From Salinicola aestuarinus (lineage in GTDB: Bacteria; Pseudomonadota; Gammaproteobacteria; Pseudomonadales; Halomonadaceae): a stretch of 64,000 nucleotides of DNA. Positions 28,450-37,978 of this stretch are shown piece after piece. The notes under the pieces are model-generated. The model did no database searches. It had not been told where the DNA came from and was given only the letters and a program-made list of their open reading frames with translations. The stretch is from the NCBI RefSeq assembly GCF_003206645.1, contig NZ_PZJP01000006.1:109653-173652 (forward strand), given 5' to 3'. The translations under genes and the position numbers were made by a program. The number at the start of each line of letters is the position of its first letter. Position 1 is the stretch's first letter.

Positions 28450-29178
28450 ATGAGCAACGACTTGTCAGGCAAGGTAGCAGCGGTCACGGGTGCGGCATCC
28501 GGCATTGGACTGGCCACCGTCAAGGCGCTGATCGACGCAGGCGCCCGGGTGGTACTGGTCGATCGAGACGAAGCGGCGCTGGGCTCGATCTGCAAGGAGC
28601 TGGGTGACGCTGCCATTCCCCTGGTGCTCGATCTGCTCGACCCCAAGGCCTGCGCCACCCTGCTGGACCAGGTACTCGACAAGGCCGGACAGCTCGACAT
28701 CTTCCACGCCAACGCCGGCAGCTACATCGGCGGTGACCTGCTCGACGCCGACCCGGACGCCATCGACCGCATGGTGAGCCTCAACGTCAGCGTGGTCATG
28801 AAGAATGTCCATAACGTGCTGCCGCACATGATTGAGCGCGGCACCGGCGACATCGTGGTTACGAGTTCGGTTGCCGGCCATTTCCCGGTGCCCTGGGAGC
28901 CGGTCTACGCCTCATCCAAGTGGGCCATGACCAGCTTTGTTCAGACCGTGCGCCGTCAGGTCTTCAAACATGGCATCCGGGTCGCCTCGGTCTCGCCGGG
29001 ACCGGTCAACAGCGCCCTGTTAGCCGACTGGCCGGAAGAGAACCTACGCAAGGCAAAGGAGTCCGGCAGCATCATCGAACCGACCGATGTCTCGGATTCC
29101 ATCATGTTCATCCTGACACGCCCGCGTAACGTGACCATACGTGACATGGTCGTTCTCCCCAGCAATTTCGATATGTAA
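28450..29178 (+). CDS. SDR oxidoreductase, ribitol 2-dehydrogenase-like
   Basis: A 242-residue classical SDR. It has the cofactor motif TGAASGIG, NAG in HANAGSYIGGDLL, and the catalytic Tyr-x3-Lys in YASSKWAM. The overall sequence follows Klebsiella ribitol dehydrogenase closely (LSGKVAAVTGAASGIGL, LDIFHANAG, VPWEPVYASSKWA, SPGPVNSALLADWP, RNVTIRDMVVLP). The expected reaction is pentitol to 2-ketopentose with NAD. Ribitol, xylitol or an arabitol are all possible. It is the first gene of the carbohydrate locus, behind a LacI-type operator, with the transporter genes following on the same strand. Confidence 0.85.
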   Translation: MSNDLSGKVAAVTGAASGIGLATVKALIDAGARVVLVDRDEAALGSICKELGDAAIPLVLDLLDPKACATLLDQVLDKAGQLDIFHANAGSYIGGDLLDADPDAIDRMVSLNVSVVMKNVHNVLPHMIERGTGDIVVTSSVAGHFPVPWEPVYASSKWAMTSFVQTVRRQVFKHGIRVASVSPGPVNSALLADWPEENLRKAKESGSIIEPTDVSDSIMFILTRPRNVTIRDMVVLPSNFDM

Positions 29179-29278
29179 TTGATATTGAAAGCCAGCGCCC
29201 TGGGTAATGAGTAAAACGAATCGAGACATTAGTCTTGCTCCGGTTGAACTCTGGCAACCTGGCTTTTAATTTCCGCTA

Positions 29279-29296
29279 GATGTTGACGTCAACATC
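29279..29296. promoter_or_regulatory. LacI-type operator upstream of the sugar ABC transporter
   Basis: GATGTTGACGTCAACATC is a perfect 18-bp palindrome with a central CG, ending 69 bp before the substrate-binding protein gene. It matches the operator at 28353-28370 in its core, which suggests both transcripts are controlled by the LacI protein encoded at 35217-36251. Confidence 0.8.
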
Positions 29297-29365
29297 AAGA
29301 TTTATTGCTAACGAAGCTCATGTTTTCAACGCGGCAAAATAGAAAGAATAATCCTGGAGCCAGCC

Positions 29366-30304
29366 ATGAATACTCACGAGATCGCAGCACGTTTTCGCAA
29401 GACCGCTCTCATCACTGCCTGCACGGCCACCCTGGCCTCCGGTGGCGCCGTCGCCGACGAGGACGGACTCAAGATCGGCATGTCCTTTCAGGAACTCAAC
29501 AATCAGTACTTCGTCACCATGCAGGAAGCGCTCGAGAGTGCCGCCCAAAGCCTGGGTGCCGAAGTCATCACCACCGATGCCCGCCACGATGTCGCCAAGC
29601 AGGTCAGCGATGTGGAGGACATGATCCAGCGCGGCATCGACATTCTGCTGCTCAACCCGGCGGATTCGGTCGGCGTCGAGACGGCGGTTCTGGCCGCGCG
29701 CGAAGCTGGCGTCACGACGATTGCCATCGATGCGCAGGCCAGCGGCCCCATCGATGGCTTCGTGGGCTCCAAGAACTACGACGCCGGGTTCAAAGCCTGT
29801 GACTACCTCGCCGAGCAGCTCGGCGGTGAGGGGCAGGTCGCCCTGCTCGACGGTATCCCGGTGGTGCCGATTCTGGAGCGCATCGAAGGCTGCAACGACG
29901 CGCTGGCGGAGTATCCCGACATCGAAGTCGTCGACAAGCAGAACGGTCGCCAGGAGCGCACGCATGCCATGACGGTGACCGAGAACGTCATCCAGGCGCA
30001 TCCCGATCTCGACGGCCTCTTCAGCGTCAATGACATCGGCTCACTGGGCGCGCTGATCGCCATCAACTCCAGCGGCAAGGATATCAAGCTGGTCAGTGTC
30101 GACGGTCACCCGGAAGCCGTGGCGGAGATCGCCAAGGACGGTTCACCGTTCATCGCCACCTCCGCCCAGTACCCCCGCGACATGGTCCGTCTCGGTCTCG
30201 GCCTGGGACTCGCCAAGCATTGGGGCGCCAGCACCGCGCCGGCGGAAATCCCCATCGACGTGGCGCTGATCAAACAAGACAACGCCGCAGACTTCAGCTG
30301 GTGA
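29366..30304 (+). CDS. Sugar ABC transporter substrate-binding protein (RbsB family)
   Basis: A 312-residue periplasmic binding protein. A signal peptide (ITACTATLASGGAVADED) lacks a lipobox Cys at the cleavage site, so it is soluble. The type I sugar-binding fold is recognisable: KIGMSFQELNNQYFVTMQ, MIQRGIDILLLNPADSVGV, IDAQASGPIDGFVGS, VTENVIQAHPDLDGLFSVND. It delivers a monosaccharide or sugar alcohol to the adjacent ATPase/permease pair. The start ATG at 29366 follows a CTGGAG site. Its own operator at 29279 means it can be transcribed separately from the SDR. Confidence 0.9.
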   Translation: MNTHEIAARFRKTALITACTATLASGGAVADEDGLKIGMSFQELNNQYFVTMQEALESAAQSLGAEVITTDARHDVAKQVSDVEDMIQRGIDILLLNPADSVGVETAVLAAREAGVTTIAIDAQASGPIDGFVGSKNYDAGFKACDYLAEQLGGEGQVALLDGIPVVPILERIEGCNDALAEYPDIEVVDKQNGRQERTHAMTVTENVIQAHPDLDGLFSVNDIGSLGALIAINSSGKDIKLVSVDGHPEAVAEIAKDGSPFIATSAQYPRDMVRLGLGLGLAKHWGASTAPAEIPIDVALIKQDNAADFSW

Positions 30305-30347
30305 TCGGATGGCATCGACGCTGACGCCCTGCCTACCGCCGACAACC

Positions 30348-30371
30348 TGTGCCGCCCATCGGGGCGGCACA
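30348..30371 (+). other. Intercistronic hairpin after the binding-protein gene
   Basis: TGTGCCGCCC, a 4-nt loop and GGGCGGCACA form a perfect 10-bp stem with no T-run, 44 bp after the binding-protein stop and 14 bp before the ATPase start. Such hairpins often stabilise the upstream mRNA so the binding protein outnumbers the membrane parts. Confidence 0.7.
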
Positions 30372-30384
30372 TGAGGGTGTGTCC

Positions 30385-31887
30385 ATGACGCCACTATTGT
30401 CTCTGCAACACATTTCGAAGTCGTTTCCCGGGGTCAAGGCGCTGACGGACGTCTCCCTCGATGTTCACGCGGGTGAGGTGCATGCGCTGTTGGGTGAGAA
30501 CGGTGCCGGCAAATCAACGTTGATGAAGATCCTCTGCGGCATCTACCAGCAGGACGAGGGCGACATCCTGATTGACGGCGAGGTGCGTCATTTTCACGGC
30601 TATCAGGACGCACTGGAGGCAGGGGTTGGCATCATCTTCCAGGAATTCAGCCTGATCCCCGATCTCGATGCCGTGGACAACATCTTTCTGGGCCGGGAAA
30701 AGCGCAACCGATTCGGGCTGCGCGACCGGTCCGCCATGGCCCGCGAGGCTCAGCATCTTCTCGAGCGCCTGAAGGTATCGATCCCGCTGAACTGCCCCAT
30801 CGCTGAATTGAGCGTGGCCGACCAGCAGTTCATCGAGATCGCCAAGGCGCTCTCCCTCGACGCGCGTCTGCTCGTTCTCGACGAGCCAACCGCCACGCTG
30901 ACCCCCAGCGAAGCTGATCACCTGTTCGCGATCATGCGAGAGCTTCGCGAACAGGCGGTGGGCATGGTGTTCATCTCCCACCACATGGAGGAGATCTTCA
31001 CGATCTGCGATCGGGTGACCGTGATGCGCGACGGCGAAAAGGTCCACGACTGCGAGACCGCCGCGACCACGCCTGACGATCTTATCGAGAAGATGGTGGG
31101 TCGACGTGTCGACAACATCTTCCCCGACTACCGGTGCGACGCTGTCTGGGACGACGTGGTACTCGACATAGAATCCCTGCGCCTCGAGGCGGAGAGCCCC
31201 GAGCACTCGCTGAAGCTGCATCGCGGGGAGATTCTGGGGTTCGCCGGCCTGGTGGGCTCAGGCCGCACCGAGCTGGCAATGGGGTTGATCGGCGCCACCC
31301 GCCCGGCGCATGCCAGCGTCAAGATGGAGGGAAGACCGGTCCGGCTGCGCCACCCCGCCAGCGCGCTCAAACAGGGCATCGGGCTACTGCCGGAAAGTCG
31401 CAAGACCCAAGGCTTGATCCTCCCCTTCTCCTGTCGCGACAACATCTCCTTGAACAACCTGAGCCAGTTCCAGGGCACTCTGCCGCTGATAAGCCGCCGC
31501 CAGGAGTCCTTGGCTGCCGAGAAGCTGATGGCGTCGGTACGGGTCAAGGCCCCCGGTCCGGAGACCGCGGTCGGCGATCTCAGCGGCGGTAACCAGCAGA
31601 AGGTGGTCATCGCTCGCTGGCTGGGGCATCAGTGCAAGGTCCTGATCTTCGACGAACCCACGCGCGGCATCGATGTCGGCGCCAAATCGGAGATCTACGC
31701 CCTGATGAAGGAACTCACGGCCAAAGGCGTCTCCATCATCATGATCTCCTCGGAACTCCCTGAAGTGCTCGGCCTCTGCGATCGCGCGGCCGTCTTCTAC
31801 CACGGCCAGATCGCTGCCGAACTGCAAGGCGACGATCTCAGCTCTCAATCCATCATGCACCATGCCACGGGGGGACTCAGCCTATGA
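30385..31887 (+). CDS. Sugar ABC transporter ATPase, double-domain (RbsA family)
   Basis: A 500-residue ATPase with two nucleotide-binding domains. The first has Walker [10 protein letters not shown] (residues 37-45), the signature in ELSVADQQ and Walker B LLVLDEPT. The second has the degenerate GLVGSGRTE at Walker A, a proper LSGGNQQK signature and [13 protein letters not shown], the usual RbsA asymmetry. It powers import with the binding protein and permease. ATG at 30385 follows GAGGGTG. The stop overlaps the permease start (ATGA). Confidence 0.92.
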   Translation: MTPLLSLQHISKSFPGVKALTDVSLDVHAGEVHALLGENGAGKSTLMKILCGIYQQDEGDILIDGEVRHFHGYQDALEAGVGIIFQEFSLIPDLDAVDNIFLGREKRNRFGLRDRSAMAREAQHLLERLKVSIPLNCPIAELSVADQQFIEIAKALSLDARLLVLDEPTATLTPSEADHLFAIMRELREQAVGMVFISHHMEEIFTICDRVTVMRDGEKVHDCETAATTPDDLIEKMVGRRVDNIFPDYRCDAVWDDVVLDIESLRLEAESPEHSLKLHRGEILGFAGLVGSGRTELAMGLIGATRPAHASVKMEGRPVRLRHPASALKQGIGLLPESRKTQGLILPFSCRDNISLNNLSQFQGTLPLISRRQESLAAEKLMASVRVKAPGPETAVGDLSGGNQQKVVIARWLGHQCKVLIFDEPTRGIDVGAKSEIYALMKELTAKGVSIIMISSELPEVLGLCDRAAVFYHGQIAAELQGDDLSSQSIMHHATGGLSL

Positions 31888-32864
31888 GCCAGCTCGCCTC
31901 AAAGCCCGGCACTTCTCGTTCGTCGTTCAAGACGCGACTGGATGGCTGGCGCCGCACCCCAGTCTTCTATCCACTGATCGGCTTCATCGTCGTGTTCATT
32001 GCGATGGCATTGATCAACGAGAACTTCCTGACCGCCAGTAACCAGATCAATCTGGCGCGCCAGGCGTCGATCATTGCCATCATCGCCGCCGGCATGAGTC
32101 TGGCCATTCTCACTGGCGGTATCGATCTTTCGGTGGGCCCGGTCATGGCGCTATCGGGCACCCTGATGGCGGGTCTGATGGTGGCCGGCGTGCCGATGCC
32201 CGTGGCGATCCTGCTCGGTGTGCTGGTCGGGGCCGCCTTCGGTGCCTTCAACGGTGTCTTCGTTGCCTTCGCCGGCATGCCGCCCATCATCGTCACCCTC
32301 GCCACCATGGGGATCGCGCGTGGCCTCGGCCTGATCTACACCGGCGGCTACCCGATCTCCGGGCTGCCTGCGGATTTCGCCTTCTTCGGACGCGGAACAC
32401 TGGCGGGCATCGAAATGCCCATCCTGATCATGATCGCCGTCTATGCCATTGGGTACGTGCTGCTTGGCCATACGGCGACCGGTCGCTACCTCTACGCGAT
32501 CGGCGGTAACGAGGAGGCGACGCGGCTATCCGGCATTCGGGTCTCCCGCTACAAGCTGCTGGTCTACGCCCTGAGTGGCACCACCGCCGCCATTGCGGGG
32601 CTGATCCTGACCTCGCGGCTGATGAGCGGCCAACCCAATGCCGGGATCGGCTTCGAACTCGACGCCATCGCCGCCGTCGTCCTCGGAGGCGCCGCCATTA
32701 CCGGCGGGCGCGGCATGATTCTCGGCACGCTGGTCGGCGCCATGCTGCTCGGGGTGCTCAACAACGGCCTTAACCTCATGGGGGTCTCGCCCTACCTGCA
32801 GAACGTCATCAAGGGTCTGATCATCCTGCTGGCGATCTACATCAGCCGTAAGCGCACGCCCTGA
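31884..32864 (+). CDS. Sugar ABC transporter permease (RbsC family)
   Basis: A 326-residue inner-membrane permease with about eight to ten hydrophobic segments. It has the RbsC landmarks [22 protein letters not shown] ([20 protein letters not shown]), [53 protein letters not shown] and [13 protein letters not shown]. Ala/Gly-rich membrane stretches are normal for the family. It is translationally coupled to the ATPase by a 4-bp overlap. Confidence 0.92.
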   Translation: MSQLASKPGTSRSSFKTRLDGWRRTPVFYPLIGFIVVFIAMALINENFLTASNQINLARQASIIAIIAAGMSLAILTGGIDLSVGPVMALSGTLMAGLMVAGVPMPVAILLGVLVGAAFGAFNGVFVAFAGMPPIIVTLATMGIARGLGLIYTGGYPISGLPADFAFFGRGTLAGIEMPILIMIAVYAIGYVLLGHTATGRYLYAIGGNEEATRLSGIRVSRYKLLVYALSGTTAAIAGLILTSRLMSGQPNAGIGFELDAIAAVVLGGAAITGGRGMILGTLVGAMLLGVLNNGLNLMGVSPYLQNVIKGLIILLAIYISRKRTP

Positions 32865-32902
32865 CAAGGCCTTCCATTCGGCGCCGCAAGAAGGAGAAGC
32901 CC

Positions 32903-34438
32903 ATGCAGACGGTCATCGGTATCGATATCGGCACCCAAAGCACCAAGGCCGTGGTGGTCGATGCCCGGGGTCAGATCCTGGCCGAAGCCAGTCACGGCTA
33001 CCGGGTCGATACCCCTCGCCCGCTCTGGGCCGAGCAGTGGCCGGACGTCTGGTGGGAGGCGGTGTTGGCCTGTCTGAACGCCTGTCTTCGTTCGCCGGGC
33101 ATCGATCCTTCTGATGTCCAGGGCATCGGCGTCAGCAGCCTCTACGGCGGCTCGGGCATCCCGGTCGATGCCCGGATCGAACCGCTGCACCCTTGCCTGA
33201 TCTGGATGGATCGGCGTGCCGAAGCCCAGGTTCAGTGGGTGAAGTCGACCCTCGATCTCGCCCGGCTGGGAGAGATCACCGGCAACGGCGTCGACAGCTA
33301 CTACGGCTTCACCAAGATGATGTGGCTGAAAGCGGAGCGACCCGACGTCTGGCAGCGGACCCGCTACCTGCTGCCGCCGAACAGTTACATCAACTATCGC
33401 CTGAGCGGCGAGATCGCCACCGACCACTGCTCGGCGGGCAATATCGGCGGCATCTACGACCTCAACGAGCGGACCTGGTCGACGGAGATGATCGATGCAT
33501 TGGGCCTCGACCTCGACAAGCTGCCGGAGCGCCTGGTCGAGTCCGCCGCCACCGTTGGCGGCCTGCTGCCGGAGATAGCCGACGCCGTTGGGCTCTGCCC
33601 CGGCATTCCGGTGATCGCCGGTGGTGTCGATGCCGCGATGGCGACGCTGGCCGCCGGGGCCACCCGTCCCGGCAATCATGTCGCGATGATCGGCACCAGC
33701 ATGTGCTGGGGCGTGATCAATCAGCGCATCGACGCCCGCCAGGGGCTCATCAGCATGCCGCACGTTCTGAACAGCCACCGCGATCTCTATACCTTCGGTG
33801 GCGCCCTCACCGCCGGCGCCTCGGTCAGCTGGTTCGTCGACACGTTCTGCCAGCGGGATGGTGATAGCGACGCCGGGAGCGTCTTCGAACAGCTCGAACC
33901 CCCCGCCAGCGCGCTCGCCCCGGGGGCCGAAGGCCTGCTCTTTCTGCCTTACCTGATGGGGGAGCGCAGTCCGGTATGGGACGCCCAGGCCAGCGCCAGC
34001 TTCATCGGGCTAAGCCTCTATCACCGCCGACACCACCTCTACCGCGCGGTGCTGGAGGGCGTCACCTTCGCCCTGCGCCATAACATGGAGGCAGGCACCG
34101 AGCGCGGCGTGCCGCTGGACGATCACCTGATCGTGGTGGGTGGCGCCGCGCAGTCGGATCTCTGGATGCAGATCATCGCGGATGTCACGCGCATGCCCGT
34201 CTACACCTACCGGGAAAACGTGGAAGCCGCCCTCGGCGCCGCGCTGCTGGCCGGGCAGGCGACGGGGCTTCTCGATCTCGACCCGTCGTTGCGACACGGC
34301 ACACTGCTCGAGCGGGCGACGCCCTCCGAGGCCGCCGCCGCCCACTACGACACTCTCTTCGCGCTCTATTGCCAGCTCTACCCCACCCTCAAGCCGATCA
34401 TGCACAGGCTGACGACTGCCGACACTTCCAGCGAGTGA
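32903..34438 (+). CDS. FGGY-family carbohydrate kinase
   Basis: A 511-residue sugar kinase. The N-terminal phosphate-1 loop is IGIDIGTQSTKAVVVD. It continues with HPCLIWMDRRAE, LLPPNSYINYRLSGEIATDH, IAGGVDAAMATLAAG, the phosphate-2 region IGTSMCWGV, and VVGGAAQSDLWMQIIAD near the C terminus. It most resembles xylulokinase-type members and should phosphorylate a ketopentose or related sugar made by the adjacent dehydrogenases. Exact specificity cannot be read from sequence. AGAAGGAGAAG precedes ATG 32903. It is 38 bp after the permease, so clearly in the operon. Confidence 0.9.
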   Translation: MQTVIGIDIGTQSTKAVVVDARGQILAEASHGYRVDTPRPLWAEQWPDVWWEAVLACLNACLRSPGIDPSDVQGIGVSSLYGGSGIPVDARIEPLHPCLIWMDRRAEAQVQWVKSTLDLARLGEITGNGVDSYYGFTKMMWLKAERPDVWQRTRYLLPPNSYINYRLSGEIATDHCSAGNIGGIYDLNERTWSTEMIDALGLDLDKLPERLVESAATVGGLLPEIADAVGLCPGIPVIAGGVDAAMATLAAGATRPGNHVAMIGTSMCWGVINQRIDARQGLISMPHVLNSHRDLYTFGGALTAGASVSWFVDTFCQRDGDSDAGSVFEQLEPPASALAPGAEGLLFLPYLMGERSPVWDAQASASFIGLSLYHRRHHLYRAVLEGVTFALRHNMEAGTERGVPLDDHLIVVGGAAQSDLWMQIIADVTRMPVYTYRENVEAALGAALLAGQATGLLDLDPSLRHGTLLERATPSEAAAAHYDTLFALYCQLYPTLKPIMHRLTTADTSSE

Positions 34439-34444
34439 CTATTC

Positions 34445-35179
34445 ATGATGAATTTCGCGCTTCAAAACCACCGCATCCTGGTCACGGGAGCCACCAGCGG
34501 CATCGGCCTCGATATCGCCCGCTCGCTCAGCGAACTGGGGGCCGAACTGGTCCTGTTCGGACGCAACGCGGACCAGCTCGCCGAACTCAAGCAGTCGCTG
34601 GGGGCGATGACTGTCGCGATCGACATTACCGATGAAGCGGCGGTCACCGACGCCTTCGCCGAGATGCCCCCCCTCGACGGGCTGGTGAACTGCGCCGGCA
34701 TCTCCCTGCTCGATGGCGTCCTGGACGTGAAGGCCGACGATATCGACCGCATTCTCTCCACCAACGTCACCGCCAGTGCCGTGGTCACCCGGGAAGCCGC
34801 TCGCCAGATGATCGCCAACGGTCGTCAGGGCAGTATCGTCAATGTTTCGAGTCAGGCTTCCATGGCGGCACTACCCGGCCATCTCGGGTATTGCGCCTCG
34901 AAAGCGGCCATGGATGCCATGACCCGAGTACTCTGTCTCGAGCTCGGCGCCAGCGGGATCCGCGTCAACAGCGTCAATCCCACCGTGACCCTCACACCGA
35001 TGGCAGAGCGTGCCTGGTCGGACCCCGTCAAGCGCGATCCCATGCTGGCCGCCATCCCCCTGGGGCGCTTTGCCCTGCCGCGGGAAGTCGCGCTGCCCGT
35101 TGCCTTTCTGCTGAGCGACGCAGCTTCGATGATCAGCGGCGCCTGCCTGCCGATCGACGGCGGCTTCACGGCGCACTAG
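34445..35179 (+). CDS. SDR oxidoreductase, L-xylulose reductase (DCXR)-like
   Basis: A 244-residue classical SDR. It has cofactor motif TGATSGIG, catalytic Ser in NVSSQAS and Tyr-x3-Lys in YCASKAA. It follows mammalian dicarbonyl/L-xylulose reductase strikingly in the C-terminal half: GSIVNVSSQASMAALPGHL, LELGASGIRVNSVNPT, TPMAERAWSDP, IPLGRFALPREV and the closing DGGFTAH. The likely reaction interconverts L-xylulose and xylitol with NADP(H), or a similar ketose/polyol pair. ATG at 34445 or 34448 comes 7 bp after the kinase. It is the last gene of the operon. Confidence 0.83.
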   Translation: MMNFALQNHRILVTGATSGIGLDIARSLSELGAELVLFGRNADQLAELKQSLGAMTVAIDITDEAAVTDAFAEMPPLDGLVNCAGISLLDGVLDVKADDIDRILSTNVTASAVVTREAARQMIANGRQGSIVNVSSQASMAALPGHLGYCASKAAMDAMTRVLCLELGASGIRVNSVNPTVTLTPMAERAWSDPVKRDPMLAAIPLGRFALPREVALPVAFLLSDAASMISGACLPIDGGFTAH

Positions 35180-35216
35180 CCGGCGCCCGGGATACAGCGG
35201 GAGAGAACGGCCGGCT

Positions 35217-36251
35217 TCAGCCCGGGAACGGGGCGCCGTGCGAAGGGAGGGGATCGACAAAAAGTTCGGGGGAGATAACGATCTCGCGACTCGCCACGCC
35301 GGGATCGTTGATGGCCTCGAAGAGCAGCGTGAAGGCGTCGCGCCCCAGCTGATAGGTGTCATGGGCGGCGCACGGAATCGAGACATCGAAGATATCGGCA
35401 TAGGGAAGACGATCGATACCGAAGACGAGCACGTCGTCTCGAGATATCCCGGCATCGTGAAGGGCACGCATCGCCCCCAGGGTAATCAGCTGATTGAAAC
35501 CAAACACGGCCTCGGGACGCTCACCGTCACGCAGATACGCCGCCATGTCGCGATAGGCCGGGGGCAGTGTGTAGTCACCGGGACGCTGCACCAACGTAAG
35601 GTCGTGCCCTGCCTCGGCATAAGCCTGCTGGAAACCCGCCAGGCGACGTTCCGTGATGTGCGATTCACAAGGGCCCGTCAACGCCAGCACGCGCTGGATT
35701 CCCTTTTTTACCATTAGCTGCCCCAGGAGCTTTCCGGAGAGGTGGTTGTCGAGCACCACCCGACTGAAGTCCGGCACGTTCAAGATGCGGTCGAGCATCA
35801 CTACAGGCAGATGGGTCGCGCGCAGACGCTCGAGATAGGCCGGGAGGTAGTCGTCCGCATCGGAACTGGGCGAGAGAATGATCCCGGAGACCTGATAGCT
35901 CAGCAGCGTCTCGATCGCCACCGCTTCCCGCGCCGGCGAGCCATCCGTGTCGATCAGCATGATGGTGTAATCATACTGTTTGGCCGCCTGCGAGATCGCC
36001 TTGATGACTTCGCTATAAAAAGGGTTATCCACGCTGGCAGTGACAACTCCGATCAATCGATTCTTGCGGCTACGCAGATGACTGGCAAAAGCATTCTGCA
36101 CATAACCCAGCTCCCTGGCCGCCGCCAGAATTCTGTCGCGGGTTTCTGATTTGACCTTTTCGGGTTTATTCAGGGCCCGCGATACCGTCATATCGGTCAG
36201 CCCAACATGCCTGGCAATATCGCTGATTGTGACCTGGCGGCGGCTACTCAT
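35217..36251 (-). CDS. LacI-family transcriptional regulator of the pentitol-type operon
   Basis: A 344-residue repressor. The N-terminal LacI helix-turn-helix is VTISDIARHVGLTDMTVSRAL, followed by the hinge helix region KVKSETRDRILAAARELGYV and a periplasmic-binding-like sensor domain (IGVVTASVDNPFYSEVI, SGIILSPSSDADDYLP, DDVLVFGIDRLPYADIF). It is convergent with the DCXR-like gene. Two palindromes of LacI type (28353, 29279) lie in front of the operon's two transcription units, and no similar site was seen in its own leader. The inducer is likely the transported sugar or a pathway intermediate. Confidence 0.9.
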   Translation of the reverse strand: MSSRRQVTISDIARHVGLTDMTVSRALNKPEKVKSETRDRILAAARELGYVQNAFASHLRSRKNRLIGVVTASVDNPFYSEVIKAISQAAKQYDYTIMLIDTDGSPAREAVAIETLLSYQVSGIILSPSSDADDYLPAYLERLRATHLPVVMLDRILNVPDFSRVVLDNHLSGKLLGQLMVKKGIQRVLALTGPCESHITERRLAGFQQAYAEAGHDLTLVQRPGDYTLPPAYRDMAAYLRDGERPEAVFGFNQLITLGAMRALHDAGISRDDVLVFGIDRLPYADIFDVSIPCAAHDTYQLGRDAFTLLFEAINDPGVASREIVISPELFVDPLPSHGAPFPG

Positions 36252-37207
36252 CGAAGACGCCTATCCCATCGCCTTTATGCAGAAAAGAGATCATCAAACA
36301 CCTTTTAGACTTGGCGGATCCCGCTCCATCCCGGGCTTCGATATCGATATTATCGGCCGCACAACCCACATCAGCAAGCTTTTGAGCGCGCGCGCTCAGC
36401 CTGCGTAAAACGGATCAGCCTCGTCAAAGATATTTTTGAACTCAACGCCCTGTTTACATGAAAGATTTCGTACCGATCGCAAACTCTCTCGCAAACTCGT
36501 ATGAACGCCAGGCCCGATTAATCCGCTTGAGTCCACCTGACTGACCGAGGCTATTGTCGGCCCAACGGGCAAACAAACAGCGAACTGATATAACGCTCGA
36601 GAAAACGACTTAACGCTTTGCACCCGCGAATCACGAGCCCCTTCCCGTCGTATTGGCAATGGGAGAGTGCACGGATAGGCGAAAACCTTTTCGAGAAGTG
36701 GCCTTTAATCGCGCAGGGCGCTGGGACGATCGATGTTCTACGGCAAGCGGTGTCACAAGGGCTGGCAATGATCGTTCCGTAGGATTGGAGTTTTACCTGC
36801 CCTGGAGGCAATCGCGCAATGCGCCGTCAACCGGACTCGCGTGACTGCGAAAGCCGAACGACCCGCTGCTCGCCTGCGCCATCACGCGGCCGGCCTCAGT
36901 CGTCGGGTGCGACTGATCACCGGACGCCGCGGCGTGGAGTGGCGTGCCGTGGCGTAACTTAGAGTGGGAAACCACACAGCGTGCAGGGGAAGGCGACCCG
37001 GCACGAAGGCTCTCTTGGCGTCGCGGCGGAAGGCGGCGGGCCGCGCCACACGGGCGCCCCACCATCATGCGGGACATGACCGCGCATCCCTGGAATCACG
37101 GCTGGCGCCAGGCATGACGACTGATGCCAGCCATGACAGGCGGGGTCTGCAATGAATTCGCCGTGGCGGGAGAAGAGCGCTCGACGCCCCGTGCTGCTGG
37201 CTCCCGC
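36252..37207. other. Large intergenic region, no gene recognised
   Basis: About 950 bp between the LacI gene and livF. Scattered frames of under 100 codons show no protein-like pattern on either strand. 36260-36560 is relatively AT-rich (leader of the LacI gene) and 36850-37200 is GC-rich. It could hold a small RNA or decayed genes, but nothing can be supported by reading alone. Confidence 0.4.
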
Positions 37208-37978
37208 CTAGTCACCCATGCCCAGGTAGGCTTTCACGATCGACTCGTCTTCACGCAGTCGGGCCGCCTCGCCCTGCATGCGAATCGTGCCGTTCTCGAT
37301 CACATAGGCATAGTGCGCGAGACGGAGTGCCAGACGCGCATTCTGCTCAACCAGCAGAATGGTGGTGCCCGCCTCGTTCAGGCGCTTGATGATGCGCATG
37401 ATGTCGGTGACGAGTTTCGGCGCCAGGCCCATCGAGGGTTCATCGAGCAGCATCACGCTGGGACCGTGCATCAGCGCGCGTCCCATGGCCAGCATCTGCT
37501 GCTGCCCACCGGAGAGCAGAGAGCCGTCCTGGTGGCGCCGCTCATGCAGAATCGGAAAAAGCTCATAAACCTCGTTGAGCCGTTGCCGCCGCACCGCGCT
37601 GTCCTTGACGGTAAAGGCGCCAAGCTCGAGATTTTCCTTGACCGTCAATCCGCGCAGGATGTGTCGTCCTTCGGGCACGTGGACCACGCCACGACGGGCG
37701 ATCTCATGCGCCGCTAGTTTGGAGATCGACGCGCCTTCGAGTTGAACGTCGCCTCGCTGCGCTCGCACCAGCCCCGACACCGTCTTGAGCGTGGTCGACT
37801 TGCCGGCCCCATTGCTGCCCAGCAGCGTGACGATCTCGCCTTCGTGGACATCGAGCGACACGCCCCGCAACGCCTGAATCTTGCCGTAGAAGGCTTCGAC
37901 ATCACGGATGCTGAGACGCACGTTACCGGGGCGGGCTACGCTGAGCGCGGGATCAGGTCCGATATAGGTTTCCATCAC
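37208..37978 (-). CDS. livF: LivF-type ABC ATPase, hydroxyproline uptake
   Basis: A 256-residue ATPase of the branched-chain/polar amino-acid uptake family. It has Walker A GSNGAGKST, signature LSGGQQQMLAMGRAL, Walker B VMLLDEPSMGL, and the C-terminal GEAARLREDESIVKAYLG typical of LivF. It overlaps the livG stop by 4 bp. It sits next to hydroxyproline catabolic genes, and the operon has a matching GntR operator in its leader. The transporter therefore probably imports hydroxyproline rather than leucine, isoleucine or valine. Confidence 0.88.
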   Translation of the reverse strand: MMETYIGPDPALSVARPGNVRLSIRDVEAFYGKIQALRGVSLDVHEGEIVTLLGSNGAGKSTTLKTVSGLVRAQRGDVQLEGASISKLAAHEIARRGVVHVPEGRHILRGLTVKENLELGAFTVKDSAVRRQRLNEVYELFPILHERRHQDGSLLSGGQQQMLAMGRALMHGPSVMLLDEPSMGLAPKLVTDIMRIIKRLNEAGTTILLVEQNARLALRLAHYAYVIENGTIRMQGEAARLREDESIVKAYLGMGD

